A stretch of 64,000 nt of DNA, from contig LSRX01000181.1 of assembly GCA_001939145.1 (NCBI GenBank), positions 309,156 through 373,155 of the forward strand. The letters run 5' to 3'. The notes under the pieces are model-generated. The model had not been told where the DNA came from, ran no database searches, and saw nothing but the letters and a program-made list of their open reading frames with translations. The stretch is from Symbiodinium microadriaticum (taxonomy: Eukaryota; Sar; Dinophyceae; Suessiales; Symbiodiniaceae). Below, one piece after another: positions 1 through 14,081 of this stretch. The position numbers were made by a program, and so were the translations under genes. Position 1 is the first letter of the stretch, and every line of letters begins with the position of its first letter.

Positions 1-3000
1 TGTCAAGATGCTTTTAGAACACAGTGCACACAGGCCTTTGTCGCAAAGGACTTCATGCTACTGTCCGAGGCTTCGGGGGCTCACGGCCCTTGAACTTTGG
101 GGGTTTGGGGTTTCACAAAGCGTCCAAGAGCATGAGAAAAGCCAGGTCTCCTGAGCTTTGGAATAGAAGACAAAGACGTATCACACAACTCACAAGACCT
201 TGGCCGGCAACTTGTCGGCCGAAGGCTCGCAAGCTCCTTTGGGGTGAGCTCCCGGCGACAGCCGACAGCGTGTCGCATCAGGTCTCAAACAAACCCACTT
301 CGTGGGCAGCATCACCCCATCGGACCGGGCCTTGTGCCTTTCCGCGATTCGCGCGAGGAAACAGACGGTCCATTCTCATGAGTCTGGGTAGTTGCAATTC
401 TCGACGGACGACGCGCAAAGCCTCAACGTTGAGTCTTCTAAGTCTCAAGACAAGACCTGTCGGTTGCTTGGAACGTTCCTGGCCCAAGACTGACATGACA
501 ACCTAGCACAGAATCCGCTATGTTCGGCTTTGTGTCAGATGTTGTGGGCTTATGTAATCCTAAGCTAGATGGTGGAGTTCATTACTGGAGTGCGATGCCG
601 CTTCCTCCACGTCACCGAGTGCATGAGCGTCGCGTAGCCATTGGCTGTTCCGGCCGCGTTTCGCAGCTTGCAGACCGGCGATAGCCAATTGTCGGCTGCA
701 TACATCTTCGACCCCGGGCATGAAACCCTGATGCAAGACTAGTCTCCTCCAACCGCAAGCACTCTAAACAGCACTTCCAAAGCCTGCAAGAAGCACAAAG
801 CCCTTCCTGGCTTCCGCTTCAAGACAGCCGGTGGTACTGTAGCAGGATGGTTCCGATACACTCTTGCTACACAAACTAAGTAAGAACGAAGGACCAAAGT
901 TTCAAAAGTTAAAATCCGAAGACCCTCCACCACGAATTCCGACCAAGCACCATGAAGCACGTCTTCCTGCACGGCTGGGCGCGCAGGCCGGGTTGTGACC
1001 TTTATAAATCCTTACAAGGAAACCTTCTGGAGCTTCTTGTCGAATCTGGATGTCGAGGTGGCGCTCTAGTGGCTGCAGCAGATTTCGGGCCTTACTCAAC
1101 CTTGGTGGAATGCCTTACTCATGGCTCCATAAAAACTTTTGTTTCAGATACGTTCAAGATCTTGGGAGTTCAGCAGCTCTACTTCCACGAGTTTCAGGTC
1201 CGCCTGTTGTGCGTGCATACACAGCAGCGACCCCTGAAACCCGACATCGTCATGCAATGGCTTCCGCCGGCGTGCTTTTTCGAAGAACCAGTCACCAAAT
1301 CCTTGCACTGGAAAGCCTGGAAACCTATGCGTGATTCAGTGCATGAGCCTTGGTTCATAGAGCAACGAAATCGCCAGAAGGATCGCCTTGATTTTGGTAT
1401 GTGCAAGCAACAAAGAGAGATGATGTTGTTGTACGTCCATTTTCCAATGCATGCCATATACCCCTACTCGCGTTCCGCACACTTGAGGCTGCATAAGATT
1501 TGAGCATATCCGAGCCCTCTCTTCCCGCAAAACCGGCAGCCCGCGAACAACACAAACTCTTGAGCAAGCGGAAACGGACGGACCTTGCTCAAGGACGACG
1601 CTGCTGCTGCTGCTGCTGCTCACTGGCGCGTTTGTCTCCCTGGGTGCGTTTACCGGACCACGCCAGGCGACGTGAATCCACACCTTCTTCGTACAGCTTG
1701 CTGCAGCGCATTTTCGAATTTAGGGCTTCAAGCTGAAATAGTGGCCGATAGGGGTAACGAGGCTTGTGCTAGTAGACATGACTAGATGAAGAGGAAAATG
1801 AGACATGACTCATAGCAGCACTAGATGATTCGCGATAACGGCAGCAGCATAAGCACGTGACCGTGACAATATCGATCCTGTTAACCAGACTCCCAGTGAG
1901 AGCAGTAGTCAATAGAAAGAAGAGAAAACTAAGGTCAATGGCCCTCTGCTTGCTCTGTGTTATAGTAGCCTTGATTCCAGTACTAAATTTTCACCTTTCA
2001 AACTCCGACATAGCGACTGCGTTCTTCGACCATCGGAAGGTTTGAAGCCATGTGATTCGAGAAGTCCGGATTCGCTACGTTTGTAGAGCAGGCACTACCC
2101 TTCACTCGCTGCAGCCTTTCGCGACATCGAAGCGGAGACTCAAATGCACTGAGCTTTGAACCAAGGACGACAGTAGCTTACGAAAGCGCAGCAGACGGAC
2201 CAGGCAGAGGAAATCATACGTCCCATGCTATCGCCTTCGGTTTTGCATGGCCAGAAGGCTTGAAACCACAACCCTAAATCCAAGGCGCTTTAAGTGAACC
2301 CAAGCCTCGAACACGCCCCTGTGCCCTTTTTCATGATCCCCGTTGTTCCTCCTTCAGCCTCTGGTGCAGGTCACACGGTTCGGTTCGCCGCCTCCCAGGC
2401 CTGCATCGTGGAACTTCTTCGTCGGGCTCAGACGAGTTTGGTTTAGTTGGAGTGGGTCGGCTTTGCACTTTGACGCTTGCTTTGCATCGAAAGCCCTGAG
2501 CCAGACGCTGAATCTTGCGCGCTGTAATGCCATCAGGAGAATACTTAGAAGAGGTGGAGCAGATGTCGTTGGCCAGGCCCTTTTGGGACGGGTTTAGCTG
2601 GACAGGGTTGGCAGAAGGGTCGACCTTCCTGGAGTAGACCCTGACCTTTGGATGCAAGGTTGTGTGATGAGCACTGTAAGCCGCATGCGGATGCTCCATG
2701 CCTGCCCTTCAGCCCATCCCAAACATGCACTCTCGCTCTCGCATCTTGCACGTGCCCAGACTGAGCTGCTCGGGCCAGCAGAGTTGGACGACATGTACCC
2801 AGAGCCTTGACCTTTACGCGGGGCACACCTGGATTAGGTTTGTGCAGTGCGTGTTGATGCCGCGAGGAGCCAAGGTCAAGTTCCGGCTCAAACCAGGCCC
2901 ATTGAGGTAGCGAGTTAAGGGTAAAACTCGTTGCGGACTGCAGTTGCATTGAATCTTGAAGGCATCTAATTCTCATATGTAATTCAGGACAAGGGACGCA

Positions 3001-3236
3001 GCAAACGCCAAACAAGTTTGTGACAGTTGGCCCAGCTACAAGGATAATTTAGACTGACATCCCAATCGGTTGGAAGATGCGTGAACTAGTCTTGAGCCAT
3101 TCCAGTGAAAGCCCATCTACGAATCCAGCTCCAAACTAGGCCCAGGAATAGCATCTGCATGTCTATACTGCGACAGAACGAAAGTCAGTTGCTTCCGCAT
3201 TCTGTCGTCTCCTCCACAAAGTCCCCGTCTCGCTGG
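1..3236. other. No recognisable gene
   Basis: No known domain was recognised on either strand. The longest open frame is 183 codons on the plus strand at 952-1503; it has no recognisable motif and overlaps open frames in other phases, so it is not called. A short CTG run lies at about 1601-1621. A 14-base stretch at 633-646 resembles the dinoflagellate spliced leader with two T's missing, but nothing downstream supports a gene. The minus-strand frame at 2331-2699 is basic and proline-rich but not recognisable. The stretch looks intergenic or intronic. Confidence 0.5.
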
Positions 3237-3255
3237 CTCTCTCTCTCTCTCTCTC
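3237..3255. repeat. (CT)n microsatellite
   Basis: An uninterrupted CT dinucleotide run of about nine units. It resembles the CT runs near 4.0, 30.4 and 34.7 kb. Confidence 0.9.
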
Positions 3256-3999
3256 ATCACTCCTTCTCTCTGTGTTCCCCGACTAGTTCCTGTGCTTGCG
3301 AAACCATCTACGACGCAGTTCGTGGGCCTATTGGTTCTTGGCCAAAGAAGGCACATTCGTCCTGCTGATTTGCTCATGTGTTCACTCGTATGCAGATATG
3401 CAGGAATGCATGTCTGCTGAGAAACTTGCTTTGTCGAAAGGTTCTTCACTCAAGACGATACATCTAGCAGCGGACACGCGGCCTAACCGAGTCTAACCGA
3501 GGACCTGGGTCCGAAGGAGGCGGCAGTGCTGGCTCCTTGGCGAGTCCTTGAAGACGATGTGAGGTGTGCAGATTGACATCATTCCAGCTGTGCAAGCTAA
3601 AGGTTCTGCCTTAACGTCTTTCTCTGCTGTACTGTCATGTGGCCCGGTCTCCTGCCCTTGAGTATCTCGTAAGTTTTCTAGTGCAAACACCACCGAACCT
3701 GATTCTGAATATTCGCTTCTCGGATTCCAAGACCTTTTTCAAGAAGCTTACTGTATCTCATTAACCCTGCAGGCCCTGCCCTCTCAGACTCCGCCTGAGG
3801 ACCTCGGGCCCACATGGGCTGTTTTGCTGCTCGGCCTCAGCCCAGTACTAGGTTCATGGTGTGGGACTGTGTGGTGTATCACTTTGGGTTAAGGTTCTGG
3901 CTTGTGGGAAGTTTGGGTTTGCGATAGGTGGGAGTAGAGCCGCAGGCTTGAGACACACGAAGTTGAAGGCAGGAGACTTCTGCGGCATTGGCGACTTTC

Positions 4000-4090
4000 T
4001 CTCCCCATCGCTCTCGTTCTTTTTCTCTCTCTCTCTCGCTCTCTCTCTCCCTCCCTGTGTCCCTCTGTCCCTCTACCTCCCTCGCTCTCG

Positions 4091-4128
<38 letters not shown>

Positions 4129-4135
4129 CTCTCTT
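4000..4135. repeat. Compound CT-rich microsatellite
   Basis: About 135 bases of CT and CCCT/CGCT repeats with short interruptions. Open frames across it read as Ser/Leu or Arg/Glu runs and are artefacts of the repeat. Confidence 0.92.
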
Positions 4136-5105
4136 CATATGTACACAAACAAGCAGAGAGGCCTTTGGCCATGTACGACAGGTATTGCACACACTGTTCA
4201 CCAGCTCCCAAACGGTTGCTTCTCAACCTTATTGTATAAACAAGATATCGTTGTTCGGATAAGGGTTCCGGGGAGCGGGTTCGGCGCCCTCCTTGCCGTC
4301 CTGGTTGAGTACTCGATATGACACTCAGGCAGAACCACTTGCCAAACCAACAACGTCAGCCCTAGACAAAAATCTAACAACAAAAGATCAAACTGTAAAC
4401 CACATGCTCCCATGCAATAGTTTGGGCCGAAGGAACCTTTAAAAACAGCCTAAGGGCGGTGCAGCCAAGGTACAACCCTTCCGGAACGGCAGCCCATTGG
4501 AGCCGCGAGCTGATGCAGCAAAGCAAGCAAGCAGAAGGCGCACTGCTGATCCTTGCTGCAAGCTAGGCGCAGCACACAGTTCAGAAGTTCGGAGTGCCTG
4601 GGATGTGGTTTGGCAAAGGGCAAAGAACTCTGCCTCGCTGCCTCTCATACCTTTTCACTGAAGCTTCGGATTGCACTTCCGAGCCCTAAACCTTCAGTCC
4701 AAAACTCAAAGTCCTGAAGCGCTGCAAACGCTAACCCTACGCTCGACTTTGAGATGGCATATTGAGTGCAAGAGCTTCTGAAGCCCTTGCATAAGGCTGA
4801 AACGCAACGGAATAGGAGTGGTGGCTTCTGCGCCGCAAGAAGGTCTCTCCTTGATTGGGCGTGCCAAAACAACGCTGCGACAAAAGCTCCACCTTATTGG
4901 CCGGGGCCTTAAACTAGTTTCTCATATCTACACATCTGTAGAGGCATGGATGGCGTGCTATGTGTACATCTGTACATACGTATCTGTACATATTTTACAC
5001 GCACAGACCGCGTGCACGCGCGCGGCCGGGCCAGCCTTTCCTTTCAGTCATTCTTGCATATTCTTGCCATTTAGCCGACACGCTCAGAAGCATACATACC
5101 CGTGC
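4136..5105. other. No recognisable gene
   Basis: Sequence between two microsatellites. Only short, unrecognisable open frames are present on either strand. A short run of TACATCTGTA-like units lies near 4960-4995. Confidence 0.5.
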
Positions 5106-5385
5106 ACACAAACAGACGGGCAGACAGACAGACAGACACACACACACACACAAACAGACAGGCAGAGACGCAAACAGACACTCACAGACTGAAACAATCA
5201 AACAGACTCTGACAGACACACAGACACACAGGCAGATACACAGACTCGCGCACAGAAAGACACACACACACACATACACACCCCTTCAAACAGATACAAA
5301 AAGACGCGCAGACAGACGCCAGGACAGACACAAAGACAGAAAGGCAGACACGCGCACACACACACGCGCGCAGACAGTCGAGCAG
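5106..5385. repeat. (CAGA)n/(CA)n compound microsatellite
   Basis: About 280 bases of CAGA, CACA and derived units with frequent interruptions. It reads as His/Thr/Asp/Arg on the plus strand and Cys/Val/Leu/Ser on the minus strand, which explains the apparent long open frames here. Confidence 0.93.
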
Positions 5386-8300
5386 ACATAGCAGCTCGGG
5401 AATGATAGTGACCGTGACAGACACATGCACAGGCTGACTGTGCAAAAGTCGCCGATGGAGATTAGAGACCGCGAGCAAAGGAGAAACAAAGCAACAAACG
5501 GAGAGGAAGAAGAAGCATCTGGCAAAGAATCCCAGCATGCCCCCCAATGTAATCGGTCAGGAGTAGAAAGTTTTGTTGGGGCATGGGTTGTGCGCATATA
5601 ACGCGGGGCTTTCGACTCCTGTTTCGCAATGCTTGCAAGATTGCTTGAGATGCTTGTCGAGATCCCGAACTGCCCAGAAATATCGTCGAGATGTAGTTGT
5701 TTGTCACTAGGGTCTTCTGATCATTCTGCTTATCAAGTCAGAGATCCTCAACACCTCCATACCGCAGTCAACGACGAGACCTGATGTCGAAGAAAACTGC
5801 ATCTAGGATTCTGATTCTGAAACACCCTGCTCAAGACACTCCAAGAGCCTTTGTGGTGCGTTCAAGAGTCTCGGCGACTCGGCATCTACAGTACCGAGAC
5901 CGCGCCGTCCAGGCCGTCTCGACCGAACTGTCAGCGGCCTCTCCTTGCTGGCCAGGGACCCCGAGACTGCATGCGCGCCTCGGCAAGCTTAGCAACTTAG
6001 TAGGCTCAGGATGACTCGGGTTGAGGTTTTCGTCCGGTTTCCACGGTGCATGCCCCGAAGTGAGCAGACACCATGCTTCATTTTTGACGCCTGATAAGAA
6101 GCCAGGTGCTCGGCGGCGCCAATATTTCCAAGGTTTACTACGCGTCAGCGACCCGGTTGGCGGCGTCTTGCACATGTGTACCTTGCCGAGTCCCGGTTTT
6201 TGGCCTCTACAAGCAGTCCGATTCCTGTAGCCTGGCGGGCTCGAATCATGAAAACATGAATCCTCCAAGAATTCTCGGAATGGGAATTAGATCGTGGGGA
6301 TGTTCGGTTGGCAGCAACGCAAATCAAACGAACCCGGCCCCCAAGTCAATGTTGCCAAAGGCTTTGCCGCAACAGTGGCGAGGAGTACCTAAATCGGGGT
6401 GACACGGCTGTCAATGTGGCTTTGGGGAATGTAGAGTGTCGAGTTTCAAGCTTCAGACGTAAAGGACCGGGCTCGGAGGTCGCACAAAGTTTCGGATTAC
6501 TGAAGAAGCCCAGTTGCGGCAAGTAGTGTTGATGTTGGATGCGTAAATCTCACCTGGTCTACAAGCAGTCTGCCTGCAGCTTGGACCTTGGAGACGCTCG
6601 AATACGCAACGACTCAGCCACAGACTCGATTGTTCCCACATCCAGCGATGTTTGAGGATTTTCCAGATTTGGTTGTTTAGGGGTTGAGTTTTTGTATCCG
6701 CGATTTGTGGAGTGTCTGGCTGTCCTCGGTTGTTTGGGATTAGGAAAGATCTACCTCAACCGACCCTAGGATGTTTCAACAGTCTCTTACAGGGCCCACG
6801 TAGAGTTTTCATCATGGACCCTTCGAAAACAGGCGCTTTTGTCGCCCTGAAATCCACGAAAGCATTTTGAGACCACGCCCTTGTTGCAGAAGTCGTTGTT
6901 CGGCTGCAAGACTTTGAAATGAAGGGATGTGAAGAGGGCAGTTGAGAGTTTCAGCTTGTCCCGCCGGCCAACCTGGGATGTAGCTTAGCTCGGGCCTCTT
7001 GGCGACCCTCAGCACAGGGCCTTTCTGGATCGACCGGCCGCTGCAAGACAAGAGGTTGGCAGCACAGCACGTGTGGGAATTGTCCCTGATCCGGGCCTGA
7101 AACTCCATATCCGAGAGCTTGGCCACAAGACTTTGTCAGGCCGTTCGGTCGGTCGAGGAAGGAGAACTTGAAGCTTGGCTGCACATCTAGGGCTTTAGTC
7201 TTAGATTGTTCGGCTTCTGTTGGGCCTTGTGTGTTTTGGCTTAGCCATCACGCATTCCAGGGACGTCTGTAGGTATTTGAGAGAGTGTAAGGCAGCAGTC
7301 TTCAACAGTCTGGTTCCTGCAGACTCTGAGACTTAAACCTCAAAGTGATTAACTGTTAAGTCCCATAGCTGGGTAGCCCTAGACTTTCTGACTTAGACTG
7401 AAAGTCGTAGCATTCGGGATTGAATGCGCGCGCCCAACTAGCAGGTTGGCCGTTTACAACATTGAAGGCTAAGCCTCTGAACCGAAAGCGAGTTGTTTGT
7501 GTCAGGACTCACGGGTAAGCGTGTTGCACGTTGAGGATGTTTCTTGCTGGGCTGCTTTCGGACATCTTCAGACTTCAGGACATGGAGCTCACTTCGGGTT
7601 TCACCTGAGGATGCAGTCCAACCTTTCAACCCCAGAGTCTCGAATCTCGATCTGCTGGCGAAAGCCCTATGACTTCAGGAAGCCAAGTCTGACAGAGGCA
7701 GAGGTCCTGTTCGGCAGCAAGGATCCTGATTGTTGCCTCGTGACTCGTCTTCGCCTGTCAGTTGAGTTCTAGCAGTCGCTGGGTTCGGAATGTTTCGGCT
7801 CTTCTCTTGTGGACACGGGACAAGGAGAGCGTTCCCTGGCATAGTCCTGCTGTGGTTGCCTGTCCACTGTCTTTTGTGGTGCGCATTGCTTTCGTAGTAC
7901 ACATGGGAGTGTTTCATGGTGGATAACTGGACCTTGAACAGCAGTTCTGGGCCTCTCTGTCGGTGTCTCTCTGTCACTTTGTTTTGGGTCAAGGTCCGTG
8001 TTGCACCCAGAACTGGCCGGTACCACCAGATTCGCCGTCACCTGCGCGGCTTGGGCACAAGGTGATGGTCGTTACAGGGTGGCTGCGTGATTCGGCCATA
8101 CGTGCTTTCTGCTTGCGCACACCTGAATACAAAACGGGCACAAGGAAAGGAAGTTCGAGTCTGGGGCGCGTCGTAGAGAGCTTCAATGTGCCACTCTGAT
8201 ATGGCGTAGTACCAAGGGGCTGTGTCGTTGGGTCAAGGTCCTGCATAGCAGAGTTCTAGAAACTGAGTTCTTGAACATGCCACGAGCATCGTGGTCTATG

Positions 8301-11300
8301 GACAGGCGAGCTATTCGAGCCGTATCCATTATCCCAGTCCAGTTTGGAAAGTGGGGGTTTGCGCGTTCAGTTTGCCAGAAATCCAAGCTGTTTTGATTGT
8401 GTCTTCAAAACTGCAGCACACCCATACACGCAGGCTATCCACACCTGCACTCCCATTCTCCCGTTCGTTTAATTTCATAAACCCGAGTGCCCAAGCCTAC
8501 TTGGCTGTTGAGTGTCGTTTGCCTGCTGAGGTCTGCCGATGCGGTTGAGGAGTCTAGGAATTGAGGTTGTTATGAATCCGTCTTCTGAGGCTCTTGAACC
8601 CGATAGTCGATAAAACCTCTCGAAGTTCAGCGCCTGTGGCACGCTCCACAGTTGAAGTCATGCATATTTCGTGTCCAGCCTACTTGCATCACGGAAGAGT
8701 TTCGCCGACGGGCTCATCAAACGCTTTGCATAGCCAATGCTGAAGTCCTACGCTGCGGATGCAAGGAAACATCTCCTTTCCAATACTGGGCGATCAGCAA
8801 CTCAGCTGGGCAGATGCGGAATGTCTATTTCATGGGTCATGGCCCCACCATTTCGGTCTAAATCCTTCAGCACTCCGAAGCTTCAAGGCTTGTCTCTAAA
8901 CCCTGAGCCGAGCATTTCCACTCTCAACAATCGACTGTACAATATAAGCTTAGCTCACGATCGCCCAAACAGGCCTTAGTAGAGCACATGATTGATGGCC
9001 AAATAGTTGGAGGTCGGAAGAGTCATGAATGCACATGTGTGGTGTAGAAGCTGCGAATTGAATTTGACCCACCCCGAAAATGGTCGGGCGGTCCTTGAGG
9101 GTTGAGGTTGCGTTTGCTTTGATGATACTTGCTGCGGTCGATCCACATTCACTGCCTAATGCTTGTCGTCGCATATAGGAATGCATGTCTTAGCTGTAAA
9201 GCCGTTCATGCGTCGCTGCTTGGTCAACAAACTGTCAGAGGTATTACGAGCGGGCCACCCGACAGTACTTCGAGTCGCATGGTGTGAAGCTGCCTCGTCG
9301 GGTGCTACTCCATTTGCGACTTGGTCTGGGTCATGTCGCTGTGGCCTATAGTGTTGCATCACTCCGGGTGCTGGTTTTGCAACCGGCTGCACTTAGCAAC
9401 CATTGTCCGTTCTGAAACACTCGGCCCAAAGTGGAGAGAGAGCAGTCTGGTCTGGCCTCGAAACAAGCAGATTCCTGAATGGCGACACTAAAACTGCATC
9501 GCTTGTGCACGCTATTTCTCTGAAGACCCTGTGGCGCTTGCCTTATTCTTGAGAGCAGTTTACAATGTTCCACTGAAGCTCAGGCACAGCATAACAGTGC
9601 CAGAGACCGGCAAGACGCCGCGGAGATTCGGCTCGGGAGACAAGAATAGAGTTCAACATGGAGCATCCGCAATTGGAGAGTTCTTGCAAGCAGATGCGCA
9701 TTTAAATTGCGAGAGTTTCAATTGCTCTTCAATTTACAGTTGAGTTCGGAGCCCTCAAAAGCCCTCCAGCTCCTGCAGGACCTAGATTTCCCTGTGTGTC
9801 GATCAATCTGTTTCAATGTCATTCAGACTCTATCGTGCTGCTGGTGATAGTAAGGATGATGAAAAAACTTGCATTGCTTCTTGCAATGCAAGTTGTTTGT
9901 GACTCCATTTGCTTGAAGCTTTGGCTTTGACCCGAACCCGATCCTGAGGCCCTCTGATGGACGGGATGTGCTTCGATTCCAAAGGTTGGTGCACGGATCA
10001 GCTGTGTCCGGGAGAATCTGCCAAGCAAGGTAGTAGGGCCTGAATTCGACGGCCAAGCAGAACAGCAGATGCTGAATTAGGGGCATTAGGCCCTGACGAA
10101 TCAGACTTTGATCGTTCTGGGGCTGGTCAATGCTGGAGGCCACATGGGAACCGTGTCACCGAAACTCCAAGATTTTAAGAAGCACACAACACTAACGCTC
10201 AGAAGTTCAAAAGACCAGAGCCTGCAGCCTGCATGCCCTCAAGGATTCATGTGACTTGCCCGTTCCCGCCCAACATGGTCCAGCTCATCCGCTGCTTGGA
10301 CACCGTGCGGATTCCGGGCCTTGAAACGCAACATCCAGACTTTGGGTTCCGTTTGTGGGGTGCATTGTCTGGGGTTTCTTTCAGGCTTTGTCGAGTTCAG
10401 GTTTCGACGTAGCTAATGAGCAGATGGATTGCGAGTTTTAGGATGGTTCTGGATCTGTTTCTAGTTCTGGGTTCCTGAGGTACCTTCATGACCTGCTGCA
10501 TTGCACTAGTCTTTCTACTAGTCTTTCTTCAAGTCCTGAAGCTGAACCCGACACTGGAGCTCCAGGACAGGTTCAGCAACCAAAGAAGATCTAGGGCCTA
10601 GGGATGCCTAGGGCTCAGGCCGATGTTCACGGCGCAGGGTCTAGAGTCTTTCTTGGTATGGGGAGCTCTGGATTCGCATGTTACGCTTATCTTGTGGTTT
10701 TGCAGCCGTTTACATGATGCTCTCTCTGTCTGACATTCGTTGTCACTCGTGTTTCCCCAAGCTGCTTTCTTTTGATGATTTCAAGCTCCGGCTCGTACTT
10801 CGGGTTTGGGGTTTGCACATGCAACCGCGACATGACTGCATCTAGCCGCCACAAAACTCTTATCATAAGCACAGTTCTTACTATCAACCAACTTGAAGTT
10901 CTAAGGCACGCTTGCAGCCTGATTCCAAGCCTTCAGAACTGAAGAGTCACTAGGACGTTATCCCCCGCCACCCGCAAGGCCAAGACAACAAGCTTGTCGC
11001 CTCCAGGAAACGGTGTGTTGTATGACGTTATTTGAGGGGTTTTGGCTTACTGCCTTCGCTGCGAGGTGATTCGTCTGCGACTCAGAACAGCAGCTAGTGT
11101 GAGATCGCAGTGCTTTGCCTGTGGGGTGGAATGCATAGTGAGTGGATGGTAGAAAGTCTGCGCCGCTAGTGCTCTGACTGGTGCCTTCATATGAGCGCAT
11201 ATACATTTGCGAAGATGCAGGCATTCATTCTGAATTATGTTAATCCTCGAGTGTTGTGATGTACGGTGTTGGACATCAAGGCCCGACGTTGCGTAATTTT

Positions 11301-14081
11301 GGTGTATTGGCCCGATTGTTCCGTATTCCCTGTTTCAGCTCATGCGTTGCAGAGGGGCCTTATCTGAGTTGGTCGGGTAGACGTCTGGGATTGGAAACCC
11401 ACAAGATGTCTTGGCGGTCTTACGGGACCGAGGAGGGTAGCAGGGTCATTCTGCCGATTACGACTTCCCTCCCATTTCACTGCCATGGCCCTGCGAAACC
11501 CTTGCTGGTCATCTTCCGCATACCAGTCGAAGCTTGCAAGGTTTCCGGCGTGGGCTTCGGAGGCACGCAGCTGTTGGTCATGGAAAGGTCTTAACTTCTC
11601 CCTTGCATTAGCCGTAAACTACATCAAAGCATGCAACATTCAACCCAACTTGCTACAGGTTCTGTTTTGGGGACAGGGTTGTTGATGAACGTAGGCTAGA
11701 GAAATCCCGTTCAAAGCGCTCGGAAGCAAAGACCACCCGACCAGGCTGAGGAGAAGCTGCCGGAGCTGTTTGCATCCCCACCGGCCAGGCGAAACTTGCC
11801 CGAGCCGCCGCAGCAGGCATGGATGGCGCCGAGTGCCGTAGCTCGATGATAATGGTGATGGTGACAATGATGAGGTGATGGGAGTGATGACCATGGTGAA
11901 GGTGAGTTGCAGGAAGAGCACCAGTGCTAATGGTCGCTGCTGCTGGGTCTCCGGCCTGCCGCAGGCCCCGAAACGGACGAAAGCGAACCCTCCGCGAAAG
12001 CCAGGTGCCTTCGAGAAAGCGGGTCGGTTCGTTTCAATGGGTGTTACAGCTTCAGAAGCGAAGTTAGGGTTATGGCTGACTATGAAACACCAGCTGTTGC
12101 AATAAGGCTTAATAAGGGTTGAGCTTTGATATTCAGGGCTCCGGATCAAGTGCTGTCGAATTTAAGGTCTAGCATGTTGCCGTTCTCTTGTGCATGCACT
12201 TCCAGATACTTCGGAATACGCCGTGCAGTGACCGTTTTGGCTGGGGGGTCTGCCATGTCTGACAGGGCTCTAGACCTTGAGTTTGCAGGCACCGGATTTA
12301 TGTGGATTGTTTTGCAAATCTCTGTTCAGACACTTCAACGCTTTTGAACAAAGGGAGGCAAGTTTAAGTGATTGTCTTTCACTAGGTGTCCTACTCGACA
12401 GTTAGACCATCACTCTTACCCCCCGTGTTTTTTTTTCAGCGGCGAAGGTCAACAGTGCAAGTGCAAGGGTGAAGCCAAAAACTCATTTAATCTAGTCATA
12501 CGGCCGAGCTGCTACAGTTTGCAATTGGCTTGAAGATGCTTGAAGTCTTCAAGATCTCAACCACAAGCGAAAATTCGAGGTCCTCCTTCTCTCCGTCAAA
12601 GCCCTCTAAATGCTGAAAACCTGAACTCAGCCCCGACACCAGGTCTTTGGAAGCAGCTGAAGACCAAGGTCATCGGGTGGTTCCACAGCTGGCGGCCAAG
12701 GTGTGGCTGTGGTCCCAGCGTCTTCTTTGAAGCATCAGGGTGTACATGTTGTGCTCGATGCTGCACGGACTCTTCATCCCTTCAGTCGATCCGTATGACG
12801 CCACCACGGAGCACTGAAGTTTGCTGAAAGAGGCTTCCCATTCAGACTGCAAGATGCGACTAGCCCATGGGTCTTTCTCTAAGACCCAATACATAAGTCT
12901 TTCAGGCGGAAGGCCTCGAGCAACTCCGACCAGTGTGAGTGTTCCAAACTGCCTTAGCACCTGCCACAACAACGATCAGTTAAGATGCCAGCCCAGTCGT
13001 TCCCCGCGAAACTCTGCAGTGGTAATCTCTCCCAAGGATTCTAGACAGCGCGCGTGATCTTTCTCAGAATTCCAAGATCCAAAGGCTCGGTAAACTCCAT
13101 CTCTAAACACTTGACTACATTGCATACAAACCCGAGAGGTCTCCCAAAGGCTAGATTCGTAATCTTGGCTGCGTTTCCTGGCATGCCTTCGTTGAAGCCT
13201 CATGTCGCAGGCGGCGAGCCCCAAGCTTTGCGAAGCGATGGTGATTCAAGCATCTGGTGGCTGGGAGCTATCGACCGGATGTGGTTGGGGCTTGAGGGTT
13301 TAGGATCTGTAGATACATGCTTTAGGATCTAGAGATGCAGCTGGCAAAGAATTGGCGTTGTTTGCGTGGTCGAGCGGCCACTCGGCGCCCCAGCTTGCAC
13401 CTCATCAACGGCTGGATGAACCGGGCGTTCGAAGCACCTCGTAGTATATACGGGATTAAGGCACGGAAACCCTTCGTAGCGTTTTTCGAAGGCCCAGCAT
13501 CTTCCTCGCCAAAATTTCCCCGTATTGCGGAAGCACGCATTTATTGGTAAAGTCGAGGGCAAGCGCAGCCGGTCATGGATGCCGCATTTGGGATTGGGCT
13601 TCGGATTGTCAGTCCCGGATACACACACGAGTGACAAGCACTCATAAGTTCGGATAACGTATCACGAATAAAGTTTCGGTTTCACGAGATTCGATCAAGC
13701 CAGCTTCCGGAAGCACATGTGGTTGAGTTAGCAGCAGGGGGTTTCGATTATGATGTACTATATGATGTAGAGTATAGGCAGCCCTAGACCCTCGCACGTG
13801 TCCACACACCCGTCATCGGCCTCCGCGGGGGTTCGTCACGATGCCACATAGATTTGAGGCTTGATCCGGTCAGGTTCGGTTCGATCATATGTACTGTCGG
13901 CCCAAGCATCCCATCACATAGTCGCGGCAAGCAACTCAATGCCGAAACTGCCTCCACAATCCCTCCACCCAAGCCCACCGCCCCGCAGCCGGAACTGCCA
14001 CATCACAAGCGCGTTCGAGCCGGCTCCAGCCTCTAATTAACCCTTGAGCCGTTAAAACGAAAATTCTAAAGTGTACAGCCT
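5386..14081. other. Long stretch without recognisable genes
   Basis: No conserved domain, tRNA or rRNA was recognised. The sequence is rich in GAAGC, CTTGAAGC and CCTGAAACC-like words that look like strongly degenerate copies of a TTTAGGG-type repeat. A good pyrimidine-tract and CAG acceptor lies at about 12422-12440 but no convincing exon follows. GAT-rich sequence is present at about 11844-11890. A perfect hairpin at 9866-9894 is listed separately. Confidence 0.5.
9866..9894. repeat. Perfect 12-bp stem hairpin
   Basis: AACTTGCATTGC is followed by a 5-base loop and its exact reverse complement GCAATGCAAGTT. It has no T-tract and no gene beside it, so its role is unknown. It could be a chance palindrome or the end of a small inverted-repeat element. 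Confidence 0.75.

Noticed and set aside
633-646. CGTAGCCATTGGCT, similar to the dinoflagellate spliced leader
   Set aside because: It lacks two T's and the CAAG end, and no gene or retro-copy follows it.
952-1503. 183-codon plus-strand frame with an ATG
   Set aside because: No family motif, no supporting neighbours, and other frames in the same place are also open; length alone is weak evidence here.
4995-5550. Cys/Val/Leu-rich minus-strand frames that look like secreted cysteine-rich proteins
   Set aside because: They translate the CAGA/CA microsatellite; the composition follows the repeat unit.
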